Source: Candidatus Kapaibacterium sp.
Lineage (GTDB): Bacteria > Bacteroidota > Ignavibacteria > Kapaibacteriales > UBA961
DNA length: 5,470 bases
Direction of reading: 5' to 3'
Assembly (NCBI GenBank): GCA_023259575.1
Contig: JALRHN010000140.1
Location: 1 to 5,470, forward strand
The notes under the pieces: generated by a model
What the model was told of the DNA's origin: nothing
What the model saw: the letters and a program-made list of their open reading frames with translations, nothing else
The model's database searches: none
In this document: positions 1 to 4,469 of the stretch, one piece after another
Layout of the letters: every line of letters starts with the position of its first letter
Numbering within the stretch: position 1 is the stretch's first letter
Position numbers and translations under genes: made by a program

Positions 1-423
1 TTATATACTGTTTTAGAATTAGTTAATATAATAAAAAATGTTAATCCTTCAGGAGTTACTATATCTGGTGGTGATCCTTTCGAGCAATCCCAATTCCTAT
101 TAGAGTTATTAAAAGAAATATACAAGATGGATTTAAAGGATGGGATTATTGTGTTCTCTGGTTTTACTATAGATGAGATTAAAGAAGAAAATACTATGAG
201 GGAATGTTTAGGTTATTTAGATGTTTTGATAGATGGTAGATTCGAGAAGGACTGTATAACTAAGGATGGGTTAAGAGGCAGTAGTAATCAGAATATAATT
301 TATTTTTCTAGTAAGGTTAAAGATCTTTTTATTGATCAGGAAGTAGAAGTAGGTTTTGATTATATTACTGGTTTTCCTCTTATAAACAGTGAATTAATAA
401 AGTTAGGAATTCGAGTAAAGTGA
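1..423 (+). CDS. nrdG: Anaerobic ribonucleotide reductase activating protein (NrdG-like radical SAM), 5'-truncated
   Basis: The frame is open from the first base, so the gene enters from upstream; the first in-frame ATG, at 127, is internal. The 140 visible residues include ISGGDPFEQ (residues 21-29), the GGDP element that helps bind S-adenosylmethionine in this family. They also include VFSGF, VLIDGRFEKD (about 74-83) and RGSSNQ (92-97), and this order matches the C-terminal half of NrdG. NrdG uses a 4Fe-4S cluster and SAM to place the glycyl radical on NrdD for anaerobic deoxyribonucleotide synthesis in the cytoplasm. The cluster-binding CxxxCxxC motif should lie upstream of the window. About 43 residues follow RGSSNQ, longer than the tail I recall for T4 NrdG. 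A related radical-SAM activase is the main alternative. The TGA stop overlaps the GTG start of the next gene. The gene carries three TTCGAG hexamers. Confidence 0.78.
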   Translation, partial: LYTVLELVNIIKNVNPSGVTISGGDPFEQSQFLLELLKEIYKMDLKDGIIVFSGFTIDEIKEENTMRECLGYLDVLIDGRFEKDCITKDGLRGSSNQNIIYFSSKVKDLFIDQEVEVGFDYITGFPLINSELIKLGIRVK

Positions 424-995
424 CAGAGACAAGTAAGAGTTATGATTTAAGAATTCGAGAGGGTCATTTCGAGAAGTATTTAAAAGGTAAGGGAATTGAT
501 ATTGGTGCTGGTCCTGATCCTTTAGTAATTCTTGATGGTACTGTTAAGAGTTATGATTTTAAACAAGGTGATGCGAATTTTATGGAAGATCAGAAGGACA
601 ACATTTATGATTTTGTTTATTCGAGTCATTGTTTAGAACATATGAAAAGTGTTAGAACAAGTTTATTTAATTGGTGTAGGATTTTAAAACCTGGGGGATA
701 TTTATATATTACAGTTCCAGATTTCGAGTTATATGAGAAATTAAATTGGCCGAGTAATTTTAATCTAGATCATAAATTCTCTTTTTCGAGTAAATATAAG
801 AGAAGTGATGTTAATAGGATTAATCATTATAATATCTCTGAGGATTTAGAGCCGTTATTAAATTCGTATAATGTTAATTTAATAGAAGCTGTATTACAAG
901 ATGAAGGTTATGATTATTCTTTACCTAATACTGTTGATCAAACTTTAAGTGGAGCTTTGGTACAGATTAATATTATCGGACAGAAAAAGTTATAA
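420..995 (+). CDS. Class I SAM-dependent methyltransferase
   Basis: This 191-residue protein has the class I methyltransferase core. Motif I is GIDIGAGPD (residues 25-33, the SAM-binding glycine loop). An acidic residue follows at the end of the next strand (KSYD, about 43-46). Then come DFVYSSHCLEHM (64-75) and the post-II element LKPGGYLYITVPD (89-101). The stretch FELYEKLNWPSNFNLDHKFSF resembles small methyltransferases that are common in phage genomes and act on sugars or small molecules. The substrate cannot be read from the sequence. The start is GTG, in a GTGA overlap with the upstream stop; only a weak GAG lies just ahead, so translation is probably coupled to the nrdG-like gene. Length is normal for a stand-alone domain. 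It contains five TTCGAG hexamers. Confidence 0.85.
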   Translation: MTETSKSYDLRIREGHFEKYLKGKGIDIGAGPDPLVILDGTVKSYDFKQGDANFMEDQKDNIYDFVYSSHCLEHMKSVRTSLFNWCRILKPGGYLYITVPDFELYEKLNWPSNFNLDHKFSFSSKYKRSDVNRINHYNISEDLEPLLNSYNVNLIEAVLQDEGYDYSLPNTVDQTLSGALVQINIIGQKKL

Positions 996-1001
996 GGGGG
1001 A
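994..1001 (+). promoter_or_regulatory. Strong Shine-Dalgarno for the gene at 1009
   Basis: AAGGGGGA lies 7 nt before ATG 1009 and overlaps the methyltransferase stop codon (993-995). It favours 1009 over the in-frame ATG at 949, which would overlap the methyltransferase by 47 nt and has no such site. Confidence 0.75.
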
Positions 1002-1008
1002 TATTAAT

Positions 1009-1488
1009 ATGGGTAGACCGAGAAAAGTAATTGAAGTGGTTGAAGAAGCTGCTGAGAATTTCGAGTCTTTAGAGGAATCAGTAGTAGAGGAAGTAGAGGA
1101 GGATGTTTCTTCTGTTCCTTTTTCATTAGGTAAGATTTATGCGGTTTTCGAGGATGATAGATTAATCGGATATGCAAAAGAAAATTCGAGCAAATTAGCC
1201 GAGTATCAAAAATCTAATTATGATGAATTAGGTGAGATGTTAAGAAGATACAGTTTGCCTTTCGAGGATGAGAAGGATATTTTATTTGCGAATCTTGGAT
1301 CTGATGCGAATAATTATAATTCTTGGGCACAGTATCAACATCAATTAGGAGTAGCGCCATCTCAACCTCCTGTAGTTAACTTACTAGGATATCATGGTAA
1401 GAGACTTAATACACAGGACCCAGAAGAGATTGTAATTCGAACTCATGCTTTTAAGTATGTGTTCCAGGAAATCGAAGAACTTGATTAA
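1009..1488 (+). CDS. Acidic phage protein with N-terminal GRPRK (possible AT-hook-like motif), function unknown
   Basis: This is a 159-residue protein that I do not recognise. It begins MGRPRK, which resembles the GRP core of AT-hook minor-groove binders, though a single copy is weak evidence. Residues 9-33 are very acidic (VEEAAENFESLEESVVEEVEED) and probably helical or disordered. The middle (41-57, GKIYAVFEDDRLIGYAK) looks like a small beta hairpin. A linker with PSQPP (about 117-121) precedes the C-terminus, which ends FQEIEELD. There is no signal peptide or membrane segment. The chosen ATG has a strong Shine-Dalgarno, and the gene follows the methyltransferase directly, suggesting one transcript. 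Four TTCGAG copies fall here, in two reading frames (FE and SS codon pairs). DNA binding is only an inference. Confidence 0.8.
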   Translation: MGRPRKVIEVVEEAAENFESLEESVVEEVEEDVSSVPFSLGKIYAVFEDDRLIGYAKENSSKLAEYQKSNYDELGEMLRRYSLPFEDEKDILFANLGSDANNYNSWAQYQHQLGVAPSQPPVVNLLGYHGKRLNTQDPEEIVIRTHAFKYVFQEIEELD

Positions 1489-1498
1489 CCTAGAGGCG

Positions 1499-1705
1499 AT
1501 GACTGTTTATAGTTATAGTATTAAATTAAAATACTATAACTATACAAATGAGTTTTTCGAGTATCTTAAGGGTAAAGAAGATAAGAATGATATTTATGAT
1601 TTAAGATTCGAGAACCATACAATATTTTTCTTTTCGAAGAGTAAACATACCGGCAATAAATTAATTCAAGAATTCGAGAAGATTAAGTTAGAGAGCATGG
1701 TATAA
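1499..1705 (+). CDS. Small protein of unknown function, 68 aa
   Basis: The 68-residue product starts MTVYSYSIKLKYYNYT and continues with FFEYLKGKED, YDLRFENHTIFFF and a lysine-rich helical end (NKLIQEFEKIKLESMV). The alternation of polar and aromatic or aliphatic residues suggests a small alpha/beta fold with a hydrophobic strand (HTIFFF). No family was recognised. ATG 1499 lies 10 nt after the upstream stop and follows AGAGG, although only 2 nt separate them; TTG 1481 and ATG 1445 are in-frame alternatives that would overlap the previous gene. Codons 4-16 are built from a perfect 15-bp inverted repeat, so the initiation region of the mRNA can fold on itself. Three Phe-Glu pairs are all TTC-GAG, which supports this frame being part of the same genome block. 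The stop codon lies inside a TATAAT box. Confidence 0.65.
   Translation: MTVYSYSIKLKYYNYTNEFFEYLKGKEDKNDIYDLRFENHTIFFFSKSKHTGNKLIQEFEKIKLESMV
1508..1544. repeat. Perfect 15-bp inverted repeat with 7-nt loop
   Basis: TATAGTTATAGTATT (1508-1522) is exactly complementary to AATACTATAACTATA (1530-1544), separated by AAATTAA. It starts 6 nt after the ATG of the 68-aa gene. No T-tract follows, so it is not a standard terminator. It could be an mRNA hairpin limiting initiation or a DNA dyad for a binding protein. Confidence 0.75.
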
Positions 1706-1706
1706 T
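1698..1706 (+). promoter_or_regulatory. Extended -10 promoter (TGGTATAAT)
   Basis: TG-n-TATAAT is a perfect extended -10 element; the hexamer is 1701-1706. No good -35 is seen 16-18 nt upstream, which extended -10 promoters tolerate. Transcription would start near 1712-1714 and give a leader of about 70 nt for the gene at 1784. The element overlaps the stop codon of the 68-aa gene. Confidence 0.5.
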
Positions 1707-1770
1707 GTTTTAGATAGATAGGTTGTTTAAAGTAGGTTAGAAATTCGAGCTATTTTAATATTATCTATAT

Positions 1771-1775
1771 AAGGA
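1771..1775 (+). promoter_or_regulatory. Shine-Dalgarno for the signal-peptide gene
   Basis: AAGGA lies 8 nt upstream of ATG 1784, a good match and spacing, and fixes the start of the signal-peptide protein. Confidence 0.7.
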
Positions 1776-1783
1776 AAATAAAT

Positions 1784-2236
1784 ATGAAGATTCTTTTATC
1801 AATTGCAGCTTTATTTGCTGTATCTAATTGTTATGCGTTAGAGTATGGTCCAGCAGCTCCACCAAAGGCGCAATCATTTTTTGTTAAGCCAGGTTTTAAG
1901 GATGGCAAGATTCAGAGTGTTTCGCTAGGTGTATCTTTAGATGGCCGTAATAGTAATGCTCTTCTTGTTACTAATCTTGATTCTTACAAGGTTTTTAATC
2001 GCACAGTAGAAACCGTAGCAACAGTAAGTACAGATCGCTATGGTAATAAGGCTGCTGTAGGTGCTGGTGTTCTAGTTCCATTGGGCGAGCATTTTGGTGT
2101 ATCATTAAAGGCTGGCGGATATTTTGAGGGAACAGATCTAGCAGCAAAGGGACGTGTTAGTAATCGTTTAGTTCCAGCAGTTACAGCTAGAATTGATTTA
2201 ACTAAGACACTATCCGTATTTGGTGTTCGTCTCTAA
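1784..2236 (+). CDS. Exported beta-rich protein with Sec signal peptide
   Basis: This is a 150-residue protein. Residues 1-18 (MKILLSIAALFAVSNCYA) form a classic signal peptide: a short basic start, a hydrophobic core and C-Y-A before a likely signal peptidase I cut at 18/19. The Cys at 16 is preceded by VSN, a poor lipobox, so a lipoprotein is less likely. The mature chain has alternating strand patterns (SVSLGVSL, AAVGAGVLVPL, GVSLKAGGYF, VPAVTARIDL, SVFGVRL). These resemble a small outer-membrane barrel or a periplasmic beta protein of a Gram-negative cell. It has its own promoter and Shine-Dalgarno. Its bases look richer in G+C than the neighbours, with CGT/CGC and GCA/GCT codons, and it has no TTCGAG. 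A phage moron that alters the host surface, for example in superinfection exclusion, is possible but is inference. Confidence 0.85.
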   Translation: MKILLSIAALFAVSNCYALEYGPAAPPKAQSFFVKPGFKDGKIQSVSLGVSLDGRNSNALLVTNLDSYKVFNRTVETVATVSTDRYGNKAAVGAGVLVPLGEHFGVSLKAGGYFEGTDLAAKGRVSNRLVPAVTARIDLTKTLSVFGVRL

Positions 2237-2238
2237 AG

Positions 2239-2244
2239 TATAAT
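2239..2244 (+). promoter_or_regulatory. Possible -10 box (TATAAT) for the four-gene cassette
   Basis: TATAAT sits just after the stop of the exported-protein gene. No convincing -35 or extended TG is present. If used, transcription would start near 2251, making an mRNA that opens almost directly with the hairpin holding the start codon of the next gene. AT-rich sequence gives such boxes by chance. Confidence 0.3.
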
Positions 2245-2254
2245 CGTACTTAAT

Positions 2255-2284
2255 CTGGAAATTATTATATATGATAATTTCCAG
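2255..2284. repeat. Perfect 11-bp hairpin holding a start codon in its loop
   Basis: CTGGAAATTAT (2255-2265) pairs with ATAATTTCCAG (2274-2284). The 8-nt loop TATATATG ends with the ATG (2271-2273) of the next gene, and codons 2-4 plus part of 5 form the right arm. No T-run follows, so it is not by itself an intrinsic terminator. It may instead present or hide the start codon. Confidence 0.75.
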
Positions 2285-2585
2285 TTACACATTAAAAAGT
2301 AAATGGGATCTCTGCAAAATTTGTGGAGATCCTTTTCTTACTTGTACCTTTAGTAACATTTGTAGTAATTGTGAAAAATATGAAAAAGACAGAATAATAA
2401 TAATCGCTAAAATAAAATTCATCTTATTATTATTTATTATCTTATATCCAATATTAGCAACAGGATTATTTTTCCTATTAGATTATTTTAAAGCTAGTCT
2501 TATTCACAAGCTGGCTGGTCTATTATTTTTAATCCCACCATTTGGATATATAGTAAATAAGAAAATTAATAATACAACATTATGA
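2271..2585 (+). CDS. Zinc-ribbon-like small membrane protein, function unknown
   Basis: The 104-residue product has two CxxC pairs, C15-K-I-C18 and C31-S-N-C34, in a small zinc-ribbon-like arrangement. A charged stretch (EKYEKDR, 35-41) follows, then two hydrophobic segments at about 47-70 (AKIKFILLLFIILYP and on) and 81-95 (LAGLLFLIPPFGYIV), ending KKINNTTL. A cytoplasmic zinc knuckle anchored by two inner-membrane helices is the natural reading. No family was recognised. The ATG has no Shine-Dalgarno and lies in a hairpin loop; no later ATG is available in frame. The stop overlaps the next start in ATGA. It is the first of four overlapping genes. It lacks the TTCGAG signature of the upstream block. 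Confidence 0.75.
   Translation: MIISSYTLKSKWDLCKICGDPFLTCTFSNICSNCEKYEKDRIIIIAKIKFILLLFIILYPILATGLFFLLDYFKASLIHKLAGLLFLIPPFGYIVNKKINNTTL
2306..2339 (+). terminator. Terminator-like hairpin inside the zinc-ribbon gene
   Basis: GGATCTC (2306-2312) pairs with GAGATCC (2326-2332), with extra pairing of inner TGCAAA with TTTGTG, followed by TTTTCTT. This has the form of an intrinsic terminator. It could end the transcript of the exported-protein gene or act as an attenuator for the cassette, but it sits over the codons of the first CxxC, so chance is possible. Confidence 0.4.
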
Positions 2586-3196
2586 ATATTGTTCTTTTAT
2601 ATACCCAAGCGAAATTATTAGCCTATATTGTAGGATCTTTTAAAAATGTAATCAAAGGAGATTTAATTCTTATTATCCCATTATTAGAACAGAACATTAC
2701 CGCAGCTGTTAAAGAAGGAGAATTAGAAGAAATATTCCTAGCTAGATTACATAACTTAAAATACAATCTTTATACTATACAAAAAGATATCAAATACTTA
2801 AATGTATTACAGGAAAATAAAATAATATTAGATCTTAAACATAGATTAATATCTTTCTCTAATAGGAATAAAAATAATCCTAATGTTGGTATGCATTTTA
2901 ATATTACATTAGAGGAAATAGATATTTTAAAAGATTCATTAAACTTCTATATTAATGTTATGATAGGCGATTTAGGATCTGCTTTTAAAGTAATAGAAAA
3001 ATATAGAAGTTTTAACATAGATTTTTCCATATATAATAATCTAGCTAGTGGTTTTTTGGACGACGTAACCTTTCATGAAATTACCTCAAAAAAGATATTC
3101 CGAAAAGTTAGATGGGGGTATGATATATATAGAGGATTATTACAGGAAGACCATAAATTAATTGGAACTTTACCTGGAATAAAAATAATAAGATGA
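2582..3196 (+). CDS. Helical protein of unknown function, 204 aa
   Basis: I do not recognise this 204-residue protein. It reads as mostly alpha-helical: repeated Leu/Ile-rich amphipathic stretches run through residues 1-90 (LEQNITAAVKEGELEEIFLARLHNL and on). A basic polar turn with NRNKNNPN follows near 94-101, then further helices (TLEEIDILKDSLNFYINVMI), and a basic end (KKIFRKVRWGYDIYRG). The N-terminus MNIVLLYTQAKLLAYIVGSF is hydrophobic but carries K11 and no typical cleavage site, so it is more likely a helix than a signal peptide. The start is in an ATGA overlap with the membrane protein and has no Shine-Dalgarno, which indicates translational coupling. Position suggests a cytoplasmic partner of the zinc-ribbon membrane protein; that is inference. 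Confidence 0.75.
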   Translation: MNIVLLYTQAKLLAYIVGSFKNVIKGDLILIIPLLEQNITAAVKEGELEEIFLARLHNLKYNLYTIQKDIKYLNVLQENKIILDLKHRLISFSNRNKNNPNVGMHFNITLEEIDILKDSLNFYINVMIGDLGSAFKVIEKYRSFNIDFSIYNNLASGFLDDVTFHEITSKKIFRKVRWGYDIYRGLLQEDHKLIGTLPGIKIIR

Positions 3197-3417
3197 CATT
3201 ATTAGATTTGACCGCTATTGATAGATTAATTGATTTATATGGAGAAGAACAATTAGTTAGATTTTTAGAAGATGACAAAGTATATAGTCTTGAAGAATTC
3301 CGATTATTGTGCGAAGATAATAACTGGAATTTCTCTATTGATGAATTCACTGTTAACGTTTCCGACTTTCCTCTATCTCAAGAAGAACCAATTTTAGCCC
3401 TTGTAAAAAATGACTAG
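3193..3417 (+). CDS. Small acidic protein of unknown function, 74 aa
   Basis: This 74-residue protein is rich in Asp and Glu (LYGEEQLVRFLEDDKVYSLEEFRLLCEDNNW), with a helical first half and a strand-like second half (NFSIDEFTVNVSDFPL). It has no signal peptide, membrane segment or known motif. It starts in an ATGA overlap with the helical protein, has no Shine-Dalgarno, and its own end overlaps the next gene by 8 nt. The short antisense frame over the same bases (3108-3350) is much less likely because the + strand reading has overlaps at both ends. Small size and acidity would suit an adaptor or an antitoxin-like partner, but nothing specific supports this. Confidence 0.7.
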   Translation: MTLLDLTAIDRLIDLYGEEQLVRFLEDDKVYSLEEFRLLCEDNNWNFSIDEFTVNVSDFPLSQEEPILALVKND

Positions 3418-3883
3418 CGACCTTTATCAACACGAATATAATAATAATAATCATTACAATCATAATCGTCTCTCTAGATTCTTAGCAAGTATTAACTATT
3501 CAGACCCAAGATATGTTAAACCAAAAGATATAGATAAAAATATTAGAGAAGGAATAATTAGAATAAATAAAAGTGATTGGGTCTGGACTGTATTCTCTTG
3601 TTCAGGACATAAAAATAAACCTTATCATCCTTATCTAGTATTTATTGTTGATAATAAATATAAAGGATTACTGTTAGAGAATATATATAATTCTTTTTCT
3701 ACAAATGTTCATAGTACTTCATTTCCTTTATGTGGCGGAAGAACATTCGAAATACATACAGGATACAATGATGATAACTTTACTATGATTACTCTCCATT
3801 TCACTAATTATAAAAAGAGCCGACTAAAAGAATATCAATCTGTTCTTAATAACCTCCTAATGAACATCCCCCTATCACCATAG
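3410..3883 (+). CDS. SCSGH-motif protein of unknown function, 157 aa
   Basis: Last gene of the cassette, 157 residues. The N-terminus has an Asn/His/Tyr-rich tract (HEYNNNNHYNHNR, 8-20). The core has REGIIRINKSDWVWTVFSCSGH (46-67), a beta strand leading into a Trp-rich stretch and Ser-Cys-Ser-Gly-His. PYHPYLVFIVDN (71-82), PLCGGRTFEIHTGY (106-119) and a strand TMITLHFTNY (125-134) follow. The W-x-x-SCSG pattern recalls the active-site region of Tyw3-type tRNA-modifying proteins, but the rest does not clearly match, so I do not assign it. C64, H67 and C108 could form a metal or catalytic site. The start overlaps the upstream stop by 8 nt without a Shine-Dalgarno. A strong terminator follows 33 nt after the stop. 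Confidence 0.75.
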   Translation: MTSDLYQHEYNNNNHYNHNRLSRFLASINYSDPRYVKPKDIDKNIREGIIRINKSDWVWTVFSCSGHKNKPYHPYLVFIVDNKYKGLLLENIYNSFSTNVHSTSFPLCGGRTFEIHTGYNDDNFTMITLHFTNYKKSRLKEYQSVLNNLLMNIPLSP

Positions 3884-3916
3884 ATATATTATCATATGCT
3901 ACATAGGATGCAATAT

Positions 3917-3949
3917 AATCCCTAATTTATTTTAGGGATTTTTTGTTTT
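3917..3949 (+). terminator. Intrinsic terminator after the four-gene cassette
   Basis: AATCCCTAA (3917-3925) pairs perfectly with TTAGGGATT (3932-3940) around a 6-nt loop, and a run of six Ts continuing into GTTTT follows. It closes the cassette and separates it from the genes at 4031 and beyond. Confidence 0.88.
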
Positions 3950-4002
3950 AAATCACAATCCTAACCGCCAGTCTAATATAATAGGAAAAAGAATGTTGCT
4001 AA

Positions 4003-4011
4003 TGTTATAGT
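4003..4011 (+). promoter_or_regulatory. Candidate extended -10 promoter (TGTTATAGT)
   Basis: TG-T-TATAGT matches an extended -10 with one mismatch, 20 nt before the ATG at 4031. No -35 is evident at the right spacing. TTGCTA (3996-4001) with TATATT (4020-4025), spacer 18, is an alternative that would start transcription almost at the ATG. A perfect TATAAT at 3977-3982 has no partner. A promoter is expected here because a terminator lies just upstream. Confidence 0.4.
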
Positions 4012-4030
4012 GCTTGTGATATATTAGGTT

Positions 4031-4282
4031 ATGAGAAAAATGAGATTAGTGTTTACAGCCGAGTTTGAGATACCTGATAATGTTGTAATTCATGATGGTG
4101 GAATATTCGAGTGTGAAGATGTAATGTTTGAACCGGAATTACAATTTAATTGTGTTGAGGTGGATGTAAATAATCCAGAAGAGTTAATTCAATTTCCTAA
4201 TGATATCTGGTCTGTAAAGGAATATGAAATTAAACATATTGGAGTAAAGTCAGAAATATTTGTGGAACAGATTGAAGATTAA
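4031..4282 (+). CDS. Small IPD-motif protein, paralogue-like to the gene at 4469
   Basis: This 83-residue acidic protein begins MRKMRLVFTAEFEIPDNVVIHD. The N-terminus lines up with the gene at 4469 (MKVNFSVSGTMEIPDDAVKHYD): both have a basic residue, a short strand with F-[ST], then E-I-P-D, an acidic or Asn residue, V and H. That alignment makes the second ATG, at 4040 (MRLVF), a credible true start; AGG at 4026-4028 lies too close to 4031 and better suits 4040. Beyond residue 30 similarity fades. The body has EFE, CEDVMFEPELQF and EYEIKHIGV strands. Small phage proteins with F-x-V-x-G-x-x-E-I-P-D starts are common but uncharacterised. No signal or membrane segment is present. It carries one of the two TTCGAG copies outside block A. 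Confidence 0.7.
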   Translation: MRKMRLVFTAEFEIPDNVVIHDGGIFECEDVMFEPELQFNCVEVDVNNPEELIQFPNDIWSVKEYEIKHIGVKSEIFVEQIED

Positions 4283-4469
4283 TTACTGTAAAGAATTAAC
4301 TTCAAAAATAAAATACCACAAATGGGAAGAAGTGACATATAATTTTTATTATCTCTCATATAATAAATTAAATTTCTATAAGAGAAAAGTATCGAAGAAT
4401 TATTGGCACTTCACTGTATCAGATGGTATAACGTCTTGTTCGTTTAATATGTATGCTAAGGAAGAATAA
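4272..4469 (+). CDS. Basic aromatic-rich small protein, 65 aa, unknown function
   Basis: I placed the start at TTG 4272 (MKINYCKELTSK), where GGA lies 5 nt upstream; TTG 4260 in the same frame would add four residues and has no ribosome site. No ATG start is available near the front. The protein overlaps the previous gene by 11 nt. It is rich in Lys, Tyr and Trp (KYHKWEEVTYNFYYLSYNKLNFYKRK) and ends KNYWHFTVSDGITSCSFNMYAKEE, which looks like two or three beta strands. The TAA stop overlaps the ATG of the next gene by one base (TAATG), and AAGGAAG for that gene lies inside its last codons. The two close junctions support a real gene despite the TTG start. No family was recognised. Confidence 0.55.
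   Translation: MKINYCKELTSKIKYHKWEEVTYNFYYLSYNKLNFYKRKVSKNYWHFTVSDGITSCSFNMYAKEE
4458..4464 (+). promoter_or_regulatory. Shine-Dalgarno for the gene at 4469
   Basis: AAGGAAG lies at the end of the upstream gene, with its AGGA core 6 nt before ATG 4469. It supports coupled translation within the three-gene run. Confidence 0.65.

Larger units (their letters stand above)
79..1749 (+). repeat. Dispersed coding-strand hexamer TTCGAG, 16 copies
   Basis: Copies start at 79, 241, 410, 454, 468, 620, 723, 785, 1060, 1147, 1185, 1261, 1556, 1607, 1673 and 1744. Each is preceded by A or T, and there is no consensus downstream. Ten are read as TTC-GAG, two as xTT-CGA-Gxx and three as xxT-TCG-AGx, and one lies between genes, so the signal is in the nucleic acid and not in the protein. 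I found no copy of the reverse complement CTCGAA. From 1750 to the end of the window only two copies occur (4106 and 5369). Spacing is irregular (14 to 295 nt). The role is unknown. Confidence 0.8.

Noticed and set aside
949..1008. Upstream extension of the GRPRK gene to ATG 949
   Set aside because: It would overlap the methyltransferase by 47 nt and lacks a ribosome site, while ATG 1009 has a strong Shine-Dalgarno.
1445..1498. Upstream extension of the 68-aa gene to ATG 1445
   Set aside because: It overlaps the upstream gene by 44 nt with no ribosome site; ATG 1499 just after the upstream stop is more natural.
440..1606. Shared 13-mer TTATGATTTAAGA at 440-452 and 1594-1606, each followed by a TTCGAG
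   Set aside because: It codes for the common string YDLR in two unrelated proteins in AT-rich DNA; no further extension was seen, so it is probably coincidence.
1784..1837. Lipoprotein signal peptide ending at Cys16
   Set aside because: The residues before the Cys (V-S-N) do not fit a lipobox well, whereas C-Y-A followed by LE fits signal peptidase I.
2393..2445. AAT/ATT triplet runs that look like a microsatellite or inverted repeat
   Set aside because: They are explained by Ile/Leu-rich codons of a membrane segment in AT-rich DNA, and no regular repeat unit is kept.
3108..3350. 80-aa open frame on the - strand
   Set aside because: It lies across two + strand genes that are joined by an ATGA overlap, has no ribosome site, and the whole window is coded on the + strand.
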